This document shows, one piece after another, positions 1 through 15,845 of a DNA stretch of 64,000 nt. The position numbers and the translations under genes were made by a program. Position 1 is the first letter of the stretch. The number at the start of each line of letters is the position of its first letter. This DNA comes from Epiperipatus broadwayi (lineage: Eukaryota > Onychophora > Udeonychophora > Euonychophora > Peripatidae), in NCBI GenBank assembly GCA_028023455.1, contig JAQFVV010006313.1, forward strand, positions 725,519 through 789,518, read 5' to 3'. The notes beneath the pieces were generated by a model. That model was not told where the DNA came from, made no database searches, and was given only the letters and a program-made list of their open reading frames with translations.

Positions 1-1159
1 GGCAATATGTTTTGTAGAGCACTATTTATTTTATATACAAACAAATAATTATATCTCTAAATAAAATATTATTAATTAGATTTTTCAAAATCATTCTAAG
101 TATTACATTTAGCATAAATAATATTCACTACACATCTGCACATTAACTCAACTATTTTATAAAAGCAATCTTTACATTTAATACTACAATGATTCCAAAG
201 AATAGCAGTTTATCAGCAAAACGTCTAAATGAAATAATCATTAAAAAAAAGGAAAAAAAAAGAATAGTAAATACAATATATTTTTTATATATATTTTTAA
301 AAAAGTCATTTTCAATCAGTTCACTCATCTTTTCTTTACTGTGCTATTTTAACAATATAGATTATGTATAAAAAGTTCGTGTGTTTCTCACTTTAACAAC
401 ATCGTTATAAAATAAACAAAAATTTAAGTAATGGAGTAAATAAAAAATGATTAATGATAAAATTATTTACGTTTTACCGATTTTTTAAATAATTCGTGCA
501 AATCAAATTATTATTATTTAATTTTTACATTATTTAACATTTAATGTATAATAAAACAAAAAAATAAAAATATATGTATTTTGATAAAATATATCTTTTG
601 CATGCGTCGGTTTGTGTGTGCATAACTGTATAATTTCTTTTATGAAGCTAAGTTCCATACAAACAAATAATAAATCAAAACAAAGCAATACATGACTTCT
701 ATTTCTCACATTTATTCTGCATTTAACAGCTCTAATTAATTACTTTCTCTTAACTTCAGATCCATGTCTATAAGTTGGCTAATCATTAGATAGGAGAAGG
801 TAATGAACGGACAGTTACTTATATTAAGTGCTCAGATTCATTCAAGTCATTTGAAAAGTAGAAGCAATAATGTCTTTTGTGCTAAAGATCTTTAAAACAT
901 TAAGTATATACATATAATAATCAAAAATAGTTGAAATTGGTAAATGTTCGTTTGGGAAAACATATGTTTATCAGTTATTACATGGAAATGAGTCTGAAAA
1001 AAGCATTTGATATATAAATATACTGATGTGCTTTCATGCATTTTAAAAAAATATATTGCCACAAAATAATAAAAAGTTATAGTAAAATTTGCTTATACAA
1101 TATAATAATAATAATAATATCAATAATAATAACAGCAATAAAAACAACAACAACAACAC
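1..1159. other. AT-rich non-coding stretch
   Basis: I see no gene here. The 60-codon frame at 189-371 is made of A/T-rich codons (Lys, Ile, Phe, Tyr), as chance frames in such DNA are, and has no recognisable domain. From about 1100 the sequence passes into impure AAT and AAC repeats. Confidence 0.6.

Positions 1160-1235
<76 letters not shown>
1160..1235. repeat. (AAT)n microsatellite
   Basis: About 25 uninterrupted AAT units, preceded by impure AAT, CAA and AAC units from about 1101. It reads as a poly-Ile frame, which is an artefact. Confidence 0.95.
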
Positions 1236-1419
1236 TCAAGTTAATTTATTAGAAGTATACGTCAACTTGTCATAAATGCAAGTGTGCTTATATATATATT
1301 GAACCGAACTGATATCTGATTCAAGGGTTTTACTGACAAACTTAAAAACTTAATTTTTGTGAAATCTTATCTAATGTTAATTTTTTTATTATTATTTAAA
1401 AATAGTATGTGTATTAATA

Positions 1420-3590
1420 CACCTACTCGTTTATATTTAAAATAGATCGTTTTAATGTTTATAAAATTGTTTTTAAAATAGATTTCTGATACTGCTTGTT
1501 TTCATTTTTTTTAATCAATTTGATTAAAAACAAGCTGGCTAGCTAATTACATTCCTGTTGCTTTTATTTTAATCATGTTAAGTTCATTCTAAAAGCGGAG
1601 TTTTAATTTTATGTTGTTATTTTTGTTCAAAATAATCCCTGGATAGAATTCTTCATTAGTTTTGAGCGTGAGATTAAGATTTGCCCCTGCCCTGAAGCAT
1701 AGAATTCAACAACAAGGCTAGTTTATGTAGGAAATCGAGTGGAGGTATAAATAACACCAAAAAATTTCATGGGCTATTCTATCCTAGAGAGATTGACTAA
1801 GCCAACACTCTATCAAGGTGATTTGCTCAGCTTCTTATTTCCCATTAGTAGTTTGGACATTTAATCTTTAAAAGCAAAATTTGCAGTTATTAAAAAAATT
1901 TTTGCTTTTTTCAATGTCAAAATACGCTGCTGTTCTTATTGGAACCAACAATATGACTTGCTAGCTTAACTCAAAAGACGGACCCATGCCTGCCAACTCT
2001 CCTTCAATCCTGCCATGAACATCTAAAATAAACACTGTCTCTACCTTGCTGCTGTCAAAGGACCTGAAAATGAACTAAAATAAATGTGTGCACTCTAAGC
2101 GAACTGTGCTTTACTGTAAGGTAAATTTTTTTTTTATTATTTCCAGGGTAAATTCTTTTAGTTAAATCTCCACTCAATCTAATAAACCTGTATTCTAAAT
2201 TAATGTTTAACCTGTTATTAGTTGTATTTATTCTCTTTTATTGTACTTCGCTGTGTGTCTTGGAATCTTAGTTTTAAGAATCCAAGTTTGATTTCAATTT
2301 TGTTTATTGGAGTGTGACTAGTGAGTTTGTATTTTTATGCCTAACTGTTTTTTAAATGCTTTAGCAGCATTGTATATTCTTAAATGCTCACCTGTAATTA
2401 TTTTAGTATCCTATAATTGATTTTAAATACTGTGTTTGCACTTTTGCAAACCACCAAAATCATTTGGCTGGTGACTTCTCATATTTATTGTCCTAGTTTT
2501 CTGTATGTGGAGATCTCTTTTTTTTCTTATATAACTCTGAAATCAGAAACTGGATTTGTTGTTTTTGTAATTTTATAAGTTGCCAGCAGGAAGATAATAT
2601 TTATCCTTTTGTAAATTACCGGTAGAAGAGCATTTCTTTTTGGTAAAGTATTTAATGTCTTAAGTTAATGTTTTTTTTACTCATAAACACTCTCCGATAA
2701 ACTAACTTCTAAAAAATCTTGGAATGTTTACATTTAGCTTTCTAGATTTATTTTTGTATTTATGCGTGGCTTTAAATTTATCAGAGCATGTAATCAGAAC
2801 TTGTTTCATAAAGTTATTTCTTAATTATAATTATTTGTAATTCATTTTCTTTAATTGCTGTGGCAGACGTAACTGGTTTTCTAATGATTTACTTGTCTCC
2901 TATTGAGACCTTTAATTATTATTCTTAGATTAGTTTTCACCAATCGTTTGGTTGGGGATTCCTCAGTTAATTTTCTGTTTTTCTTTCTCACTAAATCATA
3001 TTTTTTTGTTTGTTCTTGAGGTAAATCAATCATCTTTACTTTAAATGTAGTATAAGATGTAGCTTCTAGTGGAATATGATGTTCTTTGTCCCATCGCATT
3101 TTCCGGACCTAGAAAATGCTCACTGGCGCTGCTTTCCTTGATTTATTTCAAGGATGTATTGTTTTCATAAATGTGAATAGGAAAACCAATGTCTGCGTGA
3201 ATTCTCAATTGAAAGACATTTGTTCTCTCCCTTTTTAATGCTCTATTAGAAAATCAGTCTGTCTTCCAGAGCATGGAATTTTAGTCTTTCTGGTACACAC
3301 TGAGCTCATCCTATTTCTGTGTCATAACTTATACTTCATAATTTATTTTGCTCTTAAATAAAATTTTTAAAGTTTCTTTAAACTTAATTTGGCTGATGTT
3401 TGTCTTTGTGCTTTTATTTCTCAATTGTCTAAACAATATTTAAGATATCTTGTTTCTCCCTGAGTCTAGTCGGTGCAAACCGCCATCATCATCCATTCTG
3501 ATCACAGTAAATAAATTTTTCCAGGTATGTAGCGATCCGGTGGCGCCCTCTGGGATCAGTATAGATTGAGTGTCTGGTATAATATATATA
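1420..3590 (-). repeat. Dispersed ~2-kb repeat, copy A
   Basis: Read as its reverse complement, this block aligns along most of its length with 39470-41340. Shared landmarks in order are a GCGCCACC/GTGCCACC box near the start, GGAAAAATTTATTTACTGTG, CAGGGAGAAACAAGA, GACAAACATCAGCCA, GGAGAGTTGGCAGGCAT, GAGTTAAGCTAGCAAG and AAAATTTTTTGGTGTTATTTATACC. Insertions and deletions separate the copies, so both look old. The 72-codon frame at 2881-3099 lies inside and aligns with non-open sequence in copy B, so it is unlikely to be a gene. No reverse transcriptase, integrase or transposase motif is visible. It could be a large non-autonomous element or a long solo LTR; I cannot tell which. Confidence 0.75.
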
Positions 3591-5639
<2,049 letters not shown>

Positions 5640-6069
5640 ATAACATGATAATAGTGCAAGTTATCTACATTGTTTAATATTTCAGTATGTTATCAAGCAA
5701 ATTCCATAAATAAATAGTATAAATAAAAGATGTATATATATATATTGCTTATGATTTTATATAAAATAATAGGTAAGTAAAAACTATATATATTCTCCAA
5801 TTTTTAATTTTTGTTTCTGAAGTTTTGAAGCTCAAACATATTACACTTACAAATGGTAGGTTAACAAGAACTTAAAAATATTTTAATCAATTTTACTTTT
5901 ATGATAATATATGCAAATTATATAAAACTTCACTTATATTTCATTGTATTTTTATTAAGTTATCTACTGATAAATCAAGCTTCCAATAGGTTTCCAATAG
6001 TTCTAAATTATTTTTAGAAAAAAAGATTTTGATGGATTTAATTTTGTTTTATCATACTTCTAGCCAAAG

Positions 6070-6489
<420 letters not shown>

Positions 6490-6569
6490 TAATATTAATA
6501 TGTAGTTCAAAAGCAACAGTCCATTTGTTCACTACCAAGTTAAATAGTTTTAGATTTACATGCTCCAAA

Positions 6570-7570
6570 AGTACTCAAAACCTAAGCCTGACACAGTAAA
6601 AACCATATCCCAATATACCATTTTCAATGAGCTCATAATCAATTAATAATTTTGTGTTACATTTTTAATTAAAAATTTCAATTGAAATCAAGGTACCCAA
6701 CAGTAATTTAGAAAACAACATGGGACAAAGCCATCACATGACCAAATACTTTCCACCAATATTACCAGCCCAGAGTTTCAAAATCCAAAGTTCAGTTAAA
6801 CATAAGCTTATTTTTAATTCTATTTTAGCAATTTCTGATCTTTGTTGGGGAAAAAAGTTTCAATTACAAATTTTCCAGCATGCAATTCACTTGCTCACAA
6901 ACAAGTTAACAAGCCCCAGTGTTTATGATTAAAAAATTCAAAATCTTGGCCTAATGCAAGATAATAATATATCTTTAATCAATTGATTACTTCTTTCCAA
7001 TTTTGAGATACGTTTTTTATTCAAACTTTTAATTAAAATCAAGTTAGCTAATGATAATTAAAAAATCCATCTGATGACCAATGCCTGTCACAAATAATAT
7101 CAGCACAGAGTTTCAAAAGTCCAAAGGTCAGTCATGCATATGCCTATTTTTAATGTTATTGTAGCAAACTCTGATCTTTATTTACTAATAAAAATTTGAT
7201 TTCAAGTTCCCAGCAATTAATTCATTTGCTCACAAAGTTAACAAGTTCTGGCTATTTGTACTCGTAAAAAAGTGAAAACTTTAGACTAGCAAAAAAAAAA
7301 AAAAACTAATTTTATATATTTTTTTCAATTTCCAATCAGTTGATAACCCATTTCCAATTTTGTATTTAATTTTTTATTCATATTTTCAACTAGATTATTT
7401 CAAAAACCATAAGTCATTTCCAATAGTAATGCCAAGCCTAACTACCTATCCAAATTTACCATCTCCCTATGTCTGGACCTCTAACCATGAATTCACATTT
7501 AAATCACATCAAAATCTTTACTCAGCTTCTATCTCTAAAACAGCCTGAACCTGAGTCTGACTATTTATGT
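6570..7570. repeat. Diverged tandem repeat, unit ~340-350 bp
   Basis: Successive blocks share landmarks in the same order: CCAGAGTTTCAAAATCCAAAG at about 6770 matches GAGTTTCAAAAGTCCAAAGG at about 7110; CACTTGCTCACAAACAAGTTAAC at about 6890 matches TCATTTGCTCACAAAGTTAAC at about 7210; a third block with AATTTCCAATCAGTTGATAA starts at about 7330. The spacing is near 345 bp and divergence is high. No coding potential is apparent. Confidence 0.6.
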
Positions 7571-8126
7571 CAAACTTCAATTTAACAATAGCAACTAGTT
7601 CTAACATAATTGTACCAGCAGCCCCCTGTGGAAATTAGGACCGTTACTCATAGATCTCATGCTTAAATCTTATCAAAAGCTTAAATCTTATCAATAAGCC
7701 TTACTTAACCTCTATATTTCACACACAGATAAATCCAAAGCCTAAGCAATATACCACAAACTACAATTCCAACTAATTCTAATATAGCTGTCACCCTTCC
7801 TCCCTCTGTAACATTCATATATTCATATGCACCAGAACACAGGCATGGTGGAGTTGTACCAATTATGAAAGAAATCCCATCATGTATTCTATCCACACTA
7901 GCACCCTCCATGATCCACATTGCTAATGAAACCAAGAGAAAAACCTGGTCACCCAAAGCAGATCCAGAACTCTAAAAAATCAAAAATAACACATTGATCT
8001 CATATCACTGTGAACCTCACAGACAATTGTCACACTACCATGAAAATTTTAATTTCTTGCCTATGTGTCCAGGCAACTCAACCACATAAAACCTGGTTTG
8101 CAACTGTAAATACAGCAGTCCAGAGC
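7571..8126. other. Further diverged repeat sequence with one odd frame
   Basis: The block at about 7580-7640 resembles 7745-7805 (AACTAGTTCTAACATAATTG against AACTAATTCTAATATAGCTG), so it too is partly repeat-derived. The minus-strand frame at 7705-7956 (83 codons) is not low complexity. It has a hydrophobic N-terminus, a PPCLCSG stretch, and a C-terminal hydrophobic segment (LVGIVVCGILLRLWIYLCV) that would span a membrane. It is preceded on the minus strand by a pyrimidine-rich tract ending in AG and has AG|GTTAAG at its 3' end, so an exon is conceivable. I do not recognise a family, and the repeat similarity argues against a gene. Confidence 0.35.
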
Positions 8127-8396
8127 ATGTAAATATGTAAAATTTGTGTAATCTTGCATAAATCAATAAATCAACTTTTACATATGTAAATCTACATTTA
8201 CAGATTGTCCATGTAACTACTGCAGTTCAAGTTATGTAAAACTCTTATAACTAATCCACAGTATGTAAAAATTTCCTGCAATCCTGTGTAAACTAATAAA
8301 TCAATTTTTATATATGTAAACGTACAACTACAGTTTACCCATGCAAACACAGTAATCTAAGCTATGTAAAACTCTTGTAAGACAAATACAGTTTAT
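8127..8396. repeat. Tandem repeat, unit ~135 bp, two copies
   Basis: Two successive units share TAAATCAACTTTTACATATGT / TAAATCAATTTTTATATATGT, then AGTTATGTAAAACTCTTATAA / AGCTATGTAAAACTCTTGTAA in the same order, about 130-135 bp apart. Both are rich in ATGTAAA words. Confidence 0.7.
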
Positions 8397-8409
8397 CTTT
8401 GAAACACAT

Positions 8410-8420
8410 ATAATATTATT

Positions 8421-8458
<38 letters not shown>

Positions 8459-8516
8459 TAATAATAATAATAATAATGATGATGATGATGATGATGATGA
8501 TGATAACAATAACAAT
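8410..8516. repeat. (AAT)n-(GAT)n microsatellite
   Basis: AAT units with one AAC interruption change to about nine GAT units and then to imperfect AAC/AAT. Confidence 0.9.
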
Positions 8517-8594
8517 AGAGAGCGCTTTAGACCTTGGAGAGCACAGACCAGGTTAAAACATTCCACATTCAAACCATTAAAAACTTCAGAAGCA

Positions 8595-8700
<106 letters not shown>

Positions 8701-8813
8701 CATCAAAAGTTGTAATATTAATTTAATTGAAATCAACTAACAGAAAAAATAAGCAGTGTTTAATTGATAATTTTTGAATTGAAAACAAATATTGCAACAT
8801 TACTAATGCAAGC

Positions 8814-10417
8814 ATGGAGGCTCAAAGATCTCATGACTTAATTAACAGCAGCAAAAACATCAATTAAAGCAAGAAAAAAAAACAAGCCAACATTTGCAGA
8901 CGTGGTCAAAGGAAAATAAAAAATAAATTCATTTATCTTAACAAAAAAACTGAAACTCAATTTAGCTCAAATATCAGCAAAGAGATAAAAAGCAATGCAA
9001 CAACCTCTCAAAAGATCAATAGTAGGTATAGGAAACCAACCGATAGTGACATAAACAATTTAGAAATCGGAAAACAGGAAAGTCAAAATCCACCAGAAAT
9101 TGTCTGGAATGAAGAAAAATTTAATATCTCAACTAAATTGTTCAATAAATCCATACCAAAACATCTATTTGCAACATATGATTTTTTTTTCTTCCAAATC
9201 CATGATGTTGTCAGCATCAGGTAGCAACATATCATTATATAAATTTCCAAAAGAGTTAATGTATGAGGCAATAACATTAAATGGATTCTGGGACACCATG
9301 TAACAGATTGCCAAACATCCCAATCACTGGTTCTTAATACTGGAATTTTATAAAGTCACACAAAGGGAAAGGTTTCAAAGACAAGTCAAATCTTTGGGTA
9401 ACTATGCACTGATCACTATACACCAGAATTATCATAATACCTTTTCAGGAATAATTAAGAACACCTACCTGGGATATACAGAGCAAGATCTCCTATGAAT
9501 GATGGAATCATTTGGCAAGGTCATTATATTCAAAACAGTATACCAGAAAGTCACACCAATACCAATTGTGAGTAACTTTTACGAGTTCAGAATAAAACTA
9601 CATTCAGATACTGGTCCAGATAATATACCAACACAGATCCTGAATCAGGAAACAATGCTCACTCTATATATTAAATATATGAAACCACAGTATTATTCAT
9701 GTAAACAAGAAGGACACATCACTGCACAATGCCCAAACGTCCAGAACTTAAACAAAAATAAAAACATGCACATATGAAGACAACAAAATTTCAATAACAC
9801 CATGCAAACAGAAGAAGAAATAACTATTGCCAACAATATCAGTTTACAAATCACACAAAAAATAATACCAACAATAAAGCAAAGATACCAAGCTTACACC
9901 TTATAGATTTGTTCACAGATAAAAGAACAAAACTCTAAGCCAAAAAAAACATGTTCAAAAACAAAATGGAAGCCAAGCAAAAAATAACTCAACAGTAAAA
10001 CAAATGCATATATGCCAGAATTTGGCTGGGAACAGATGAAAGCAGACATCATACTATTATTAATAAGGCAGCCATAGAAATTATGGAGGCACTGCTACCA
10101 CCAAGCATTCCTATCACAATAATGCAACCGACAAATCCAATCCAACTAGAAAGCAAGAGAAAGCCTGGGAGACCTAACAGAAAGAAGCTAACAAAAAAGC
10201 GAAGGCAGATAATGATAACACTAATTCATCAACCATTGATAATATAAATGAAGACTCATGTCCAATGGAAACATTTACAAATCTATTGGAAAACCATCTA
10301 ATAAACACAACATCACAAATTGAAGAAGCACAAAAACAACAAACACTCCATATAAAAACCAACCAGAACAATGATGCAAAAGCAAACAACACAGACCAAA
10401 AAGATGTAAATTTATAA
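8814..10417 (+). pseudogene. Decayed gag-like ORF1 of a retroelement
   Basis: A recognisable but broken retroelement protein, spread over several frames. An ATG at 8814 starts MEAQRSHDLINSSKN; the KPTFADVVKG stretch near 8895 resembles the N-terminal motif of many LINE ORF1 or Gag proteins. The middle (9100-9498) reads on through stops at about 9301 and 9496. At 9691-9732 lies a zinc knuckle of spacing C-X2-C-X4-H-X4-C whose first Cys codon is TAT (Tyr), followed by SCKQEGHITAQCP. Toward the C-terminus a basic KRKPGRPNRKK stretch near 10150-10180 looks like an AT-hook. After a frame change an acidic/polar tail (starting ADNDNTNSSTIDNINED) ends at TAA 10415-10417. Such proteins bind element RNA. 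No partner reverse transcriptase follows, so this is a dead fragment. Which clade it comes from is uncertain. Confidence 0.65.
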
Positions 10418-13400
10418 CAAATTTATAGTGATACCCAATATTAAAAATGCATTTTCAGAATAATATAATATATATTCATTGCAACATTGATAATTTTTTT
10501 AGAAGCATGATTAGGTTTCAACTTGTTTGTTCTTTGAGAGAAGTGCATGCAATCTTGCCATCAAATATAGCATTTTTTTTAATTTAAATATTACAATACA
10601 ATTCATTTGAAATTAAATAATGAATCATTTATTTAGTATTCTTATTTTGATAAGGACCTTTTTATCAATTTTTAAACAAACATATATATATATATATGGC
10701 AAAGTGAGGTTTTAATAATCCTTTAATTTATTTTTTACAGTCACTAATTCGTTTATTATGTAATTGGAATATTAAATTGTTTGTGTAAGATAGAAGAAAA
10801 TTATTATATATAGTCTTATTTGGTAAAATATTTGGTGAATTGGATATGACCATACTAACTTAAACAATAAATGAATCTTATTAATGGTATTTATATAAAA
10901 ATAGAGGTACTATATTTATGTTATTTATCTTCTTTCACGACATTTGAACAAAGTTGTTTGAGTCTGATAAAAATTGCTTACTTTTTTATTTAATGTATTA
11001 ATGGATAAATATTATATATTTTACAGATAGCATTTTGAATATATGATATCGCTTCAGTTTATTGTATTATTTATATACACAATCAATTTGTTTGTAATTA
11101 ATTTGTTTGTGTATTTATATTATCTTTCTGAGATCAAATAAAATGTTTAAACGATATAATGATAAAAAGGAAAAAAATATATACACTTGCACGTTGACCA
11201 GCAGTAATATTCATTACCTTGTTAATTTTTAAACATAATTTATGCAAATTGATATAAATATCTATATGAAGTTTTATTTTATAAATAAAATAATATTTAC
11301 ATCAAGTTTATTCAAAGGAATTAACTTTCTATTTTTATTTATTTTTTTTAAAAAAAGCAATATTAAACGGGGCGAAAATATTCATAATCATAATTATCTT
11401 TATCCATTTATTTATAAATTCGTCTAAAGCTTATTATAAGTATGTGTATCAGAAATATAGCAAATGTCACAATTGCTTAATAATTAATTGTCGGAATGAC
11501 TTTAAATAATTAGTTAAAAAAACTGCTTAACTTGTTTGTCACATCTTATATTAGCACAAATGAGAAAGTAATTTCTGGAAGGAATAAATGGATTAAGGAA
11601 AATGTTTTCTTTAAATAACTTGGAGCGTGGTTCTCCACGCAAATAATGTCATCCTACTAAAGTAATTACGTTATTTTGCATAAGTTAATATTATAAGACT
11701 AGTTGTGGGAAAATGAAACAATTTGTATTAATTAAGAAGCAAAACTTCTAAATTCTTTTTTTATCCGTAGACAAAAAAAAAAACTGCCTAAGAATATTAA
11801 TTATATTAAACAAAGAAATAATAAAATATTAGTTAAGGTTTTGACAAAAAAAATTGTCTTTAGTACTTGAGTGTGTTAAGAAATATGTTATAATTGTGAA
11901 AAAAGAAAAATAAATCTTGCTAAATATATGCTATTGAGGGATCTCTTTTCGAACTTTACTTTTATATGGTAAAAAAAAAGCCCACTGATGTTCAAAGCCC
12001 CTCCCCCCAGAATTATTTTAGTTCAAAGCACGGCTCTGCAGACGAGATAACTGCTAAATAGTGAAGTTTTAGTGAGTTTTATTTTTGTTTTACCCTCTAG
12101 AAAAAACAATCTGAACTTCCATTTACGAATTATACTTGGAAGACTGAATTTTAAAAGCCAAAAAAATTTTAGTTTCATACAACTCAGGTTAACAATACCG
12201 CAGCGTAGGCTGGCGATCAGATTTATACACATGACCCTTTTATATGTATGCAAGTATAAAATAATGAGAAATAAAAAGGCTGAAAGAATTATTAAAAAAC
12301 ACTATTCCTTTGAATTACTATCCAACATTTTTAGAGTTTATCAAATAATATTTAATGTATAAGAAATATTTTAAATTATATAAAATCAAACATCAGAATG
12401 CAGCTAAGCCTTGAAAAATCATATTTATTAATGCATAACAATATAATTAATATAAAACATTAAAACAACTGTATAAATATCAGGGATTTCTAAACATAAT
12501 TTATTTTATTAAAAAATTACAGATTAAAATCTGCTATAATATATTACTTCTTATATCTTTTAAATATAAACAATATTAAAACTATTAATATTCATTAATA
12601 CAATAATGATAAATTAGTTTAGTCAAGAAATTATTAATTGTCATAAAAATAAATCTAAAAACTATACATATACTGTATTTTTAAAAATTAAATCACTATC
12701 TTATAATAAATGAATAGAATGGGGAGACATGGCAAATGAAAAATTGCCCAGCTTTGAGATTTATATAATAATAATTAATTAATAAATCAAATCCAAATAA
12801 TAATCAAACAAGCCATATGACTTAAACTTTGCTCTCTTTTTTAAAAAAAAAAGAATATTTATAAATGTTATAATAAATTTGATGAAAGTAGATCATAGTC
12901 ATTTCTTTATATAGTTATCCCCTTACCAATACTATTTCATAATGATCTTTCTATTTGCACACTGGAAACTCAATAACTTATCTCATTTCAAATCATATTT
13001 TAATTTGTATACATGCCACTTTCTCCATCCTGGAATTTTTCTAAAATTGAATAATTTTAATCTTCAACTTTCCTAATAAGTACAAATAACATTATCAGAT
13101 GTAACTGGTATGCCATATCACTATCAATTTTCAAATGACTAAATTTCTTTTATTTTTAATTTCAACAGATGTTCATTGCAGCAATTTCCTAAGTATATCT
13201 CTATTTTTTTCAAAATTCAAATTAGTTTGAATTTACTAAGCATAGTATATATTTTGTACCAACCCCTCCTCTTTCAGGTTCTATAGTATCTCATATTTTT
13301 TGTAGTATAAATAACTGTATCTTTTTTTCTGTCTTTTGTAAATGTTGCTATTTTTATTACTCTTTAAAAGTAATCTTACAAAACTTATTGTAATTAAGGG

Positions 13401-14622
13401 GAACAATAATAAAAGGCAAATTTATTTCATTATAATAACTTATTAAAAGAAAGAAATCAAGTGAATGTCATTAAACAAAAGTGACTTTATTTCTTCATTT
13501 TTGCAATTTTATAGCTATATTTTTTATATGTACAAACAATTTAATACTTATTTTAAGTAATTATTATAATTAAAAAAACTAATTTGAAATATTTATTGTA
13601 CTTGGTGAATTTTTATTCCATTTTGTTTAGTTTACCCAACTCTTCTGGCTGCATTAATGTTTTGTTTTTTCCCCTTCTTTCAAAATGAATTTCAACTATT
13701 CTTCAATATTTTTTTTGTTTTGGCACAATAGTTGTTCCAATCACTAATCACCAAACACTCACTGTCTCTGAAGGTCCACAATATATTTGCTCTCTCTTAG
13801 GATTCTTGATTTTGGACTTCTGACAGTCTCATTGATGCTTATGGCGGACTCTGACTCTCCTCTCATTTTTTTTTCTCGCTCAGCTCATTTTTTATATCAT
13901 ACCCACACAAAAGAACAGGATATTGTAATTTTTATCTTTGATTTCAATTAATTTATTTTTCTATCAGCTTGCAGATGAGTCTTTATATTTTGACAAAAAA
14001 AGAATTTCAACAATTTTATTAAAACTTGATAATAAATTTTGATACGATCCCTCGGTACATTTAAAAAAACTATTTAAAAAAAAGTATATCAAAGAGATAA
14101 AGAATTTTTATTACAATGTATCTAATGATTTTACAATATGTTAAACATTGTTAAAAAAATGTCTGCAAAATAGTTGTATCAAAGACAGTTAATGAAATTA
14201 TTTCAGCCATTTTTTTTTCCTTTTTTATCTACCAATTTAATTAAACAAACTAACACACATTTTAATTAGTTATCCTCCTCTTATTTTAGGCACCCACAAA
14301 AAAAAATGTAAAACAAATTAATGAAAATTTCTTAACAAAAATTAATGTCACAATTAAAAAAAAAATATATTTGCAATATGCAATATAGTGTGTGTTTATA
14401 TTGCCCACAAATGTCCGTTTTGTCTTTATAAATTATATTCATACTTGTACATTTTATGAGTCACCTAACACTTGAATCCCATGTCAGCTGATCAAACTTC
14501 TGATGAGGGTTTGATCATCATCATTCACCATCAAAATATTGTAATTTTAAAAAAGTAATAAAATAATTTTACTTATCAATATATATTATAGCTATTAGAA
14601 AATGATCTATATTCAATGAAAA
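10418..14622. other. AT-rich non-coding stretch
   Basis: I see no supported gene here. The overlapping open frames at about 12023-12362 on both strands lie in a slightly less AT-rich patch (about 11930-12240) but show no family motif. T- and A-homopolymers and short TA runs are common. Confidence 0.5.
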
Positions 14623-14724
14623 TGCTTTTAGCTTATATATATATATACATACATGATGTTGTAATATTTTGTTATGCTTTTAGCTTATATATATATATAC
14701 ATACATGATGTTGTAATATTTTGT
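14623..14724. repeat. Perfect-looking 51-bp tandem duplication
   Basis: A unit beginning TGCTTTTAGCTTATATATAT and running through ACATACATGATGTTGTAATA occurs twice in a row with a 51-bp period and no visible differences, so the duplication is recent. Confidence 0.9.
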
Positions 14725-15845
14725 GTAATTAGTTATTGACTGGCAAACATAATTTACACATATATCTTAAATAAATCTTAAAAGTTTTATAAAGTAATCA
14801 TAATACTTCCATTATTTAAACAGTGAAGAAAATTGTGTACATGAACATTTTGTTATAATATATATATATGGCATAACAAAGATATTAGTTGATAATAAAG
14901 AGAAAATATATAAGTATAATTTATTTTGTTTTTCTCTTATCAAAAACTGATAATGTATTTTATTTTATAATTGATTTTAAAGTGGTTTTTATGTAAACAT
15001 GTTTTAATTTTGAACATAGTTTTGAAAATATTCCAAAACATAGTTTTGGGAGGGGGAGAAAATATTTTTGAATAATTTCAAGAAGTGAGTTGTAGTTGTT
15101 ATAGTGATTGTTTATTTTGAAAACTAGAAAATATTGATGTAATAGGAAACTTATACTTATATGCAAAACTATATAAAAATACCATTCATCTTCCTCCCTC
15201 ACATTCTTTGTTTGATTCTTATTAATATGGAAAAACAAATAGGTATAGAAGAATAAAAAAACAAACTTTGTGGATTTTGATGGTTTCTTAAACAATCTAT
15301 ATATCTATAACACCTAAATATAAGTTGTTTAACATAAAACATTATTTTTAAGAAATATATTAATGTTAGCATTTCTCACAGGAATTGAACAATGATCTCA
15401 AAAAAGGGTATATTATTAGTTAGATTAAATACAATATGGACCTTACATGTATGTGTTTCTCTTGCATACAGTGACATTTTATAGTGTGCATTAAATATAT
15501 GTGTATGAACGATTATTACTACAAATACTTCATCTGCCCTCTGACCACACTATTTCATATTGCAAACACTTTCAAATTCATTATACACATTAATATTAAA
15601 TATATACTCTTGTAATTTAAATCTAAAAAAAAAAAAATATTATAGAGAAACTTTAAAGAATAGTGTAACTTGTAAATATCTTTTTTTTTTTTTTAGTAAA
15701 AACATATAATAGATCAAATATAAATACTAAAAATATTAAGACCTGTGACAATTTTTTTGAAAATAAGTGGAAAATAAGAAATGTTAAAAATTATTTGTCA
15801 TAGACATTATCAAAATATTAATAAAGTCAAGTATAATCAAAAATA
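14725..15845. other. AT-rich non-coding stretch
   Basis: No recognised feature. The 111-codon minus-strand frame at 14960-15295 is Phe/Lys/Ile-rich with no motif and no start context that would mark a gene. Confidence 0.5.

Noticed and set aside
2881-3099. 72-codon Lys/Arg-rich minus-strand frame
   Set aside because: Lies in dispersed repeat copy A, and the aligned part of copy B is not open.
12023-12362. Overlapping frames on both strands in a less AT-rich patch
   Set aside because: No domain, no splice or start evidence, and opposite-strand overlap; chance is the simpler explanation.
14490-14530. CTGATGAG word at about 14500, possible hammerhead
   Set aside because: No GAAA at a suitable distance and no stem I or III partners.
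14960-15295. 111-codon minus-strand frame
   Set aside because: A/T-driven composition (Phe, Lys, Ile, Tyr) with no motif.
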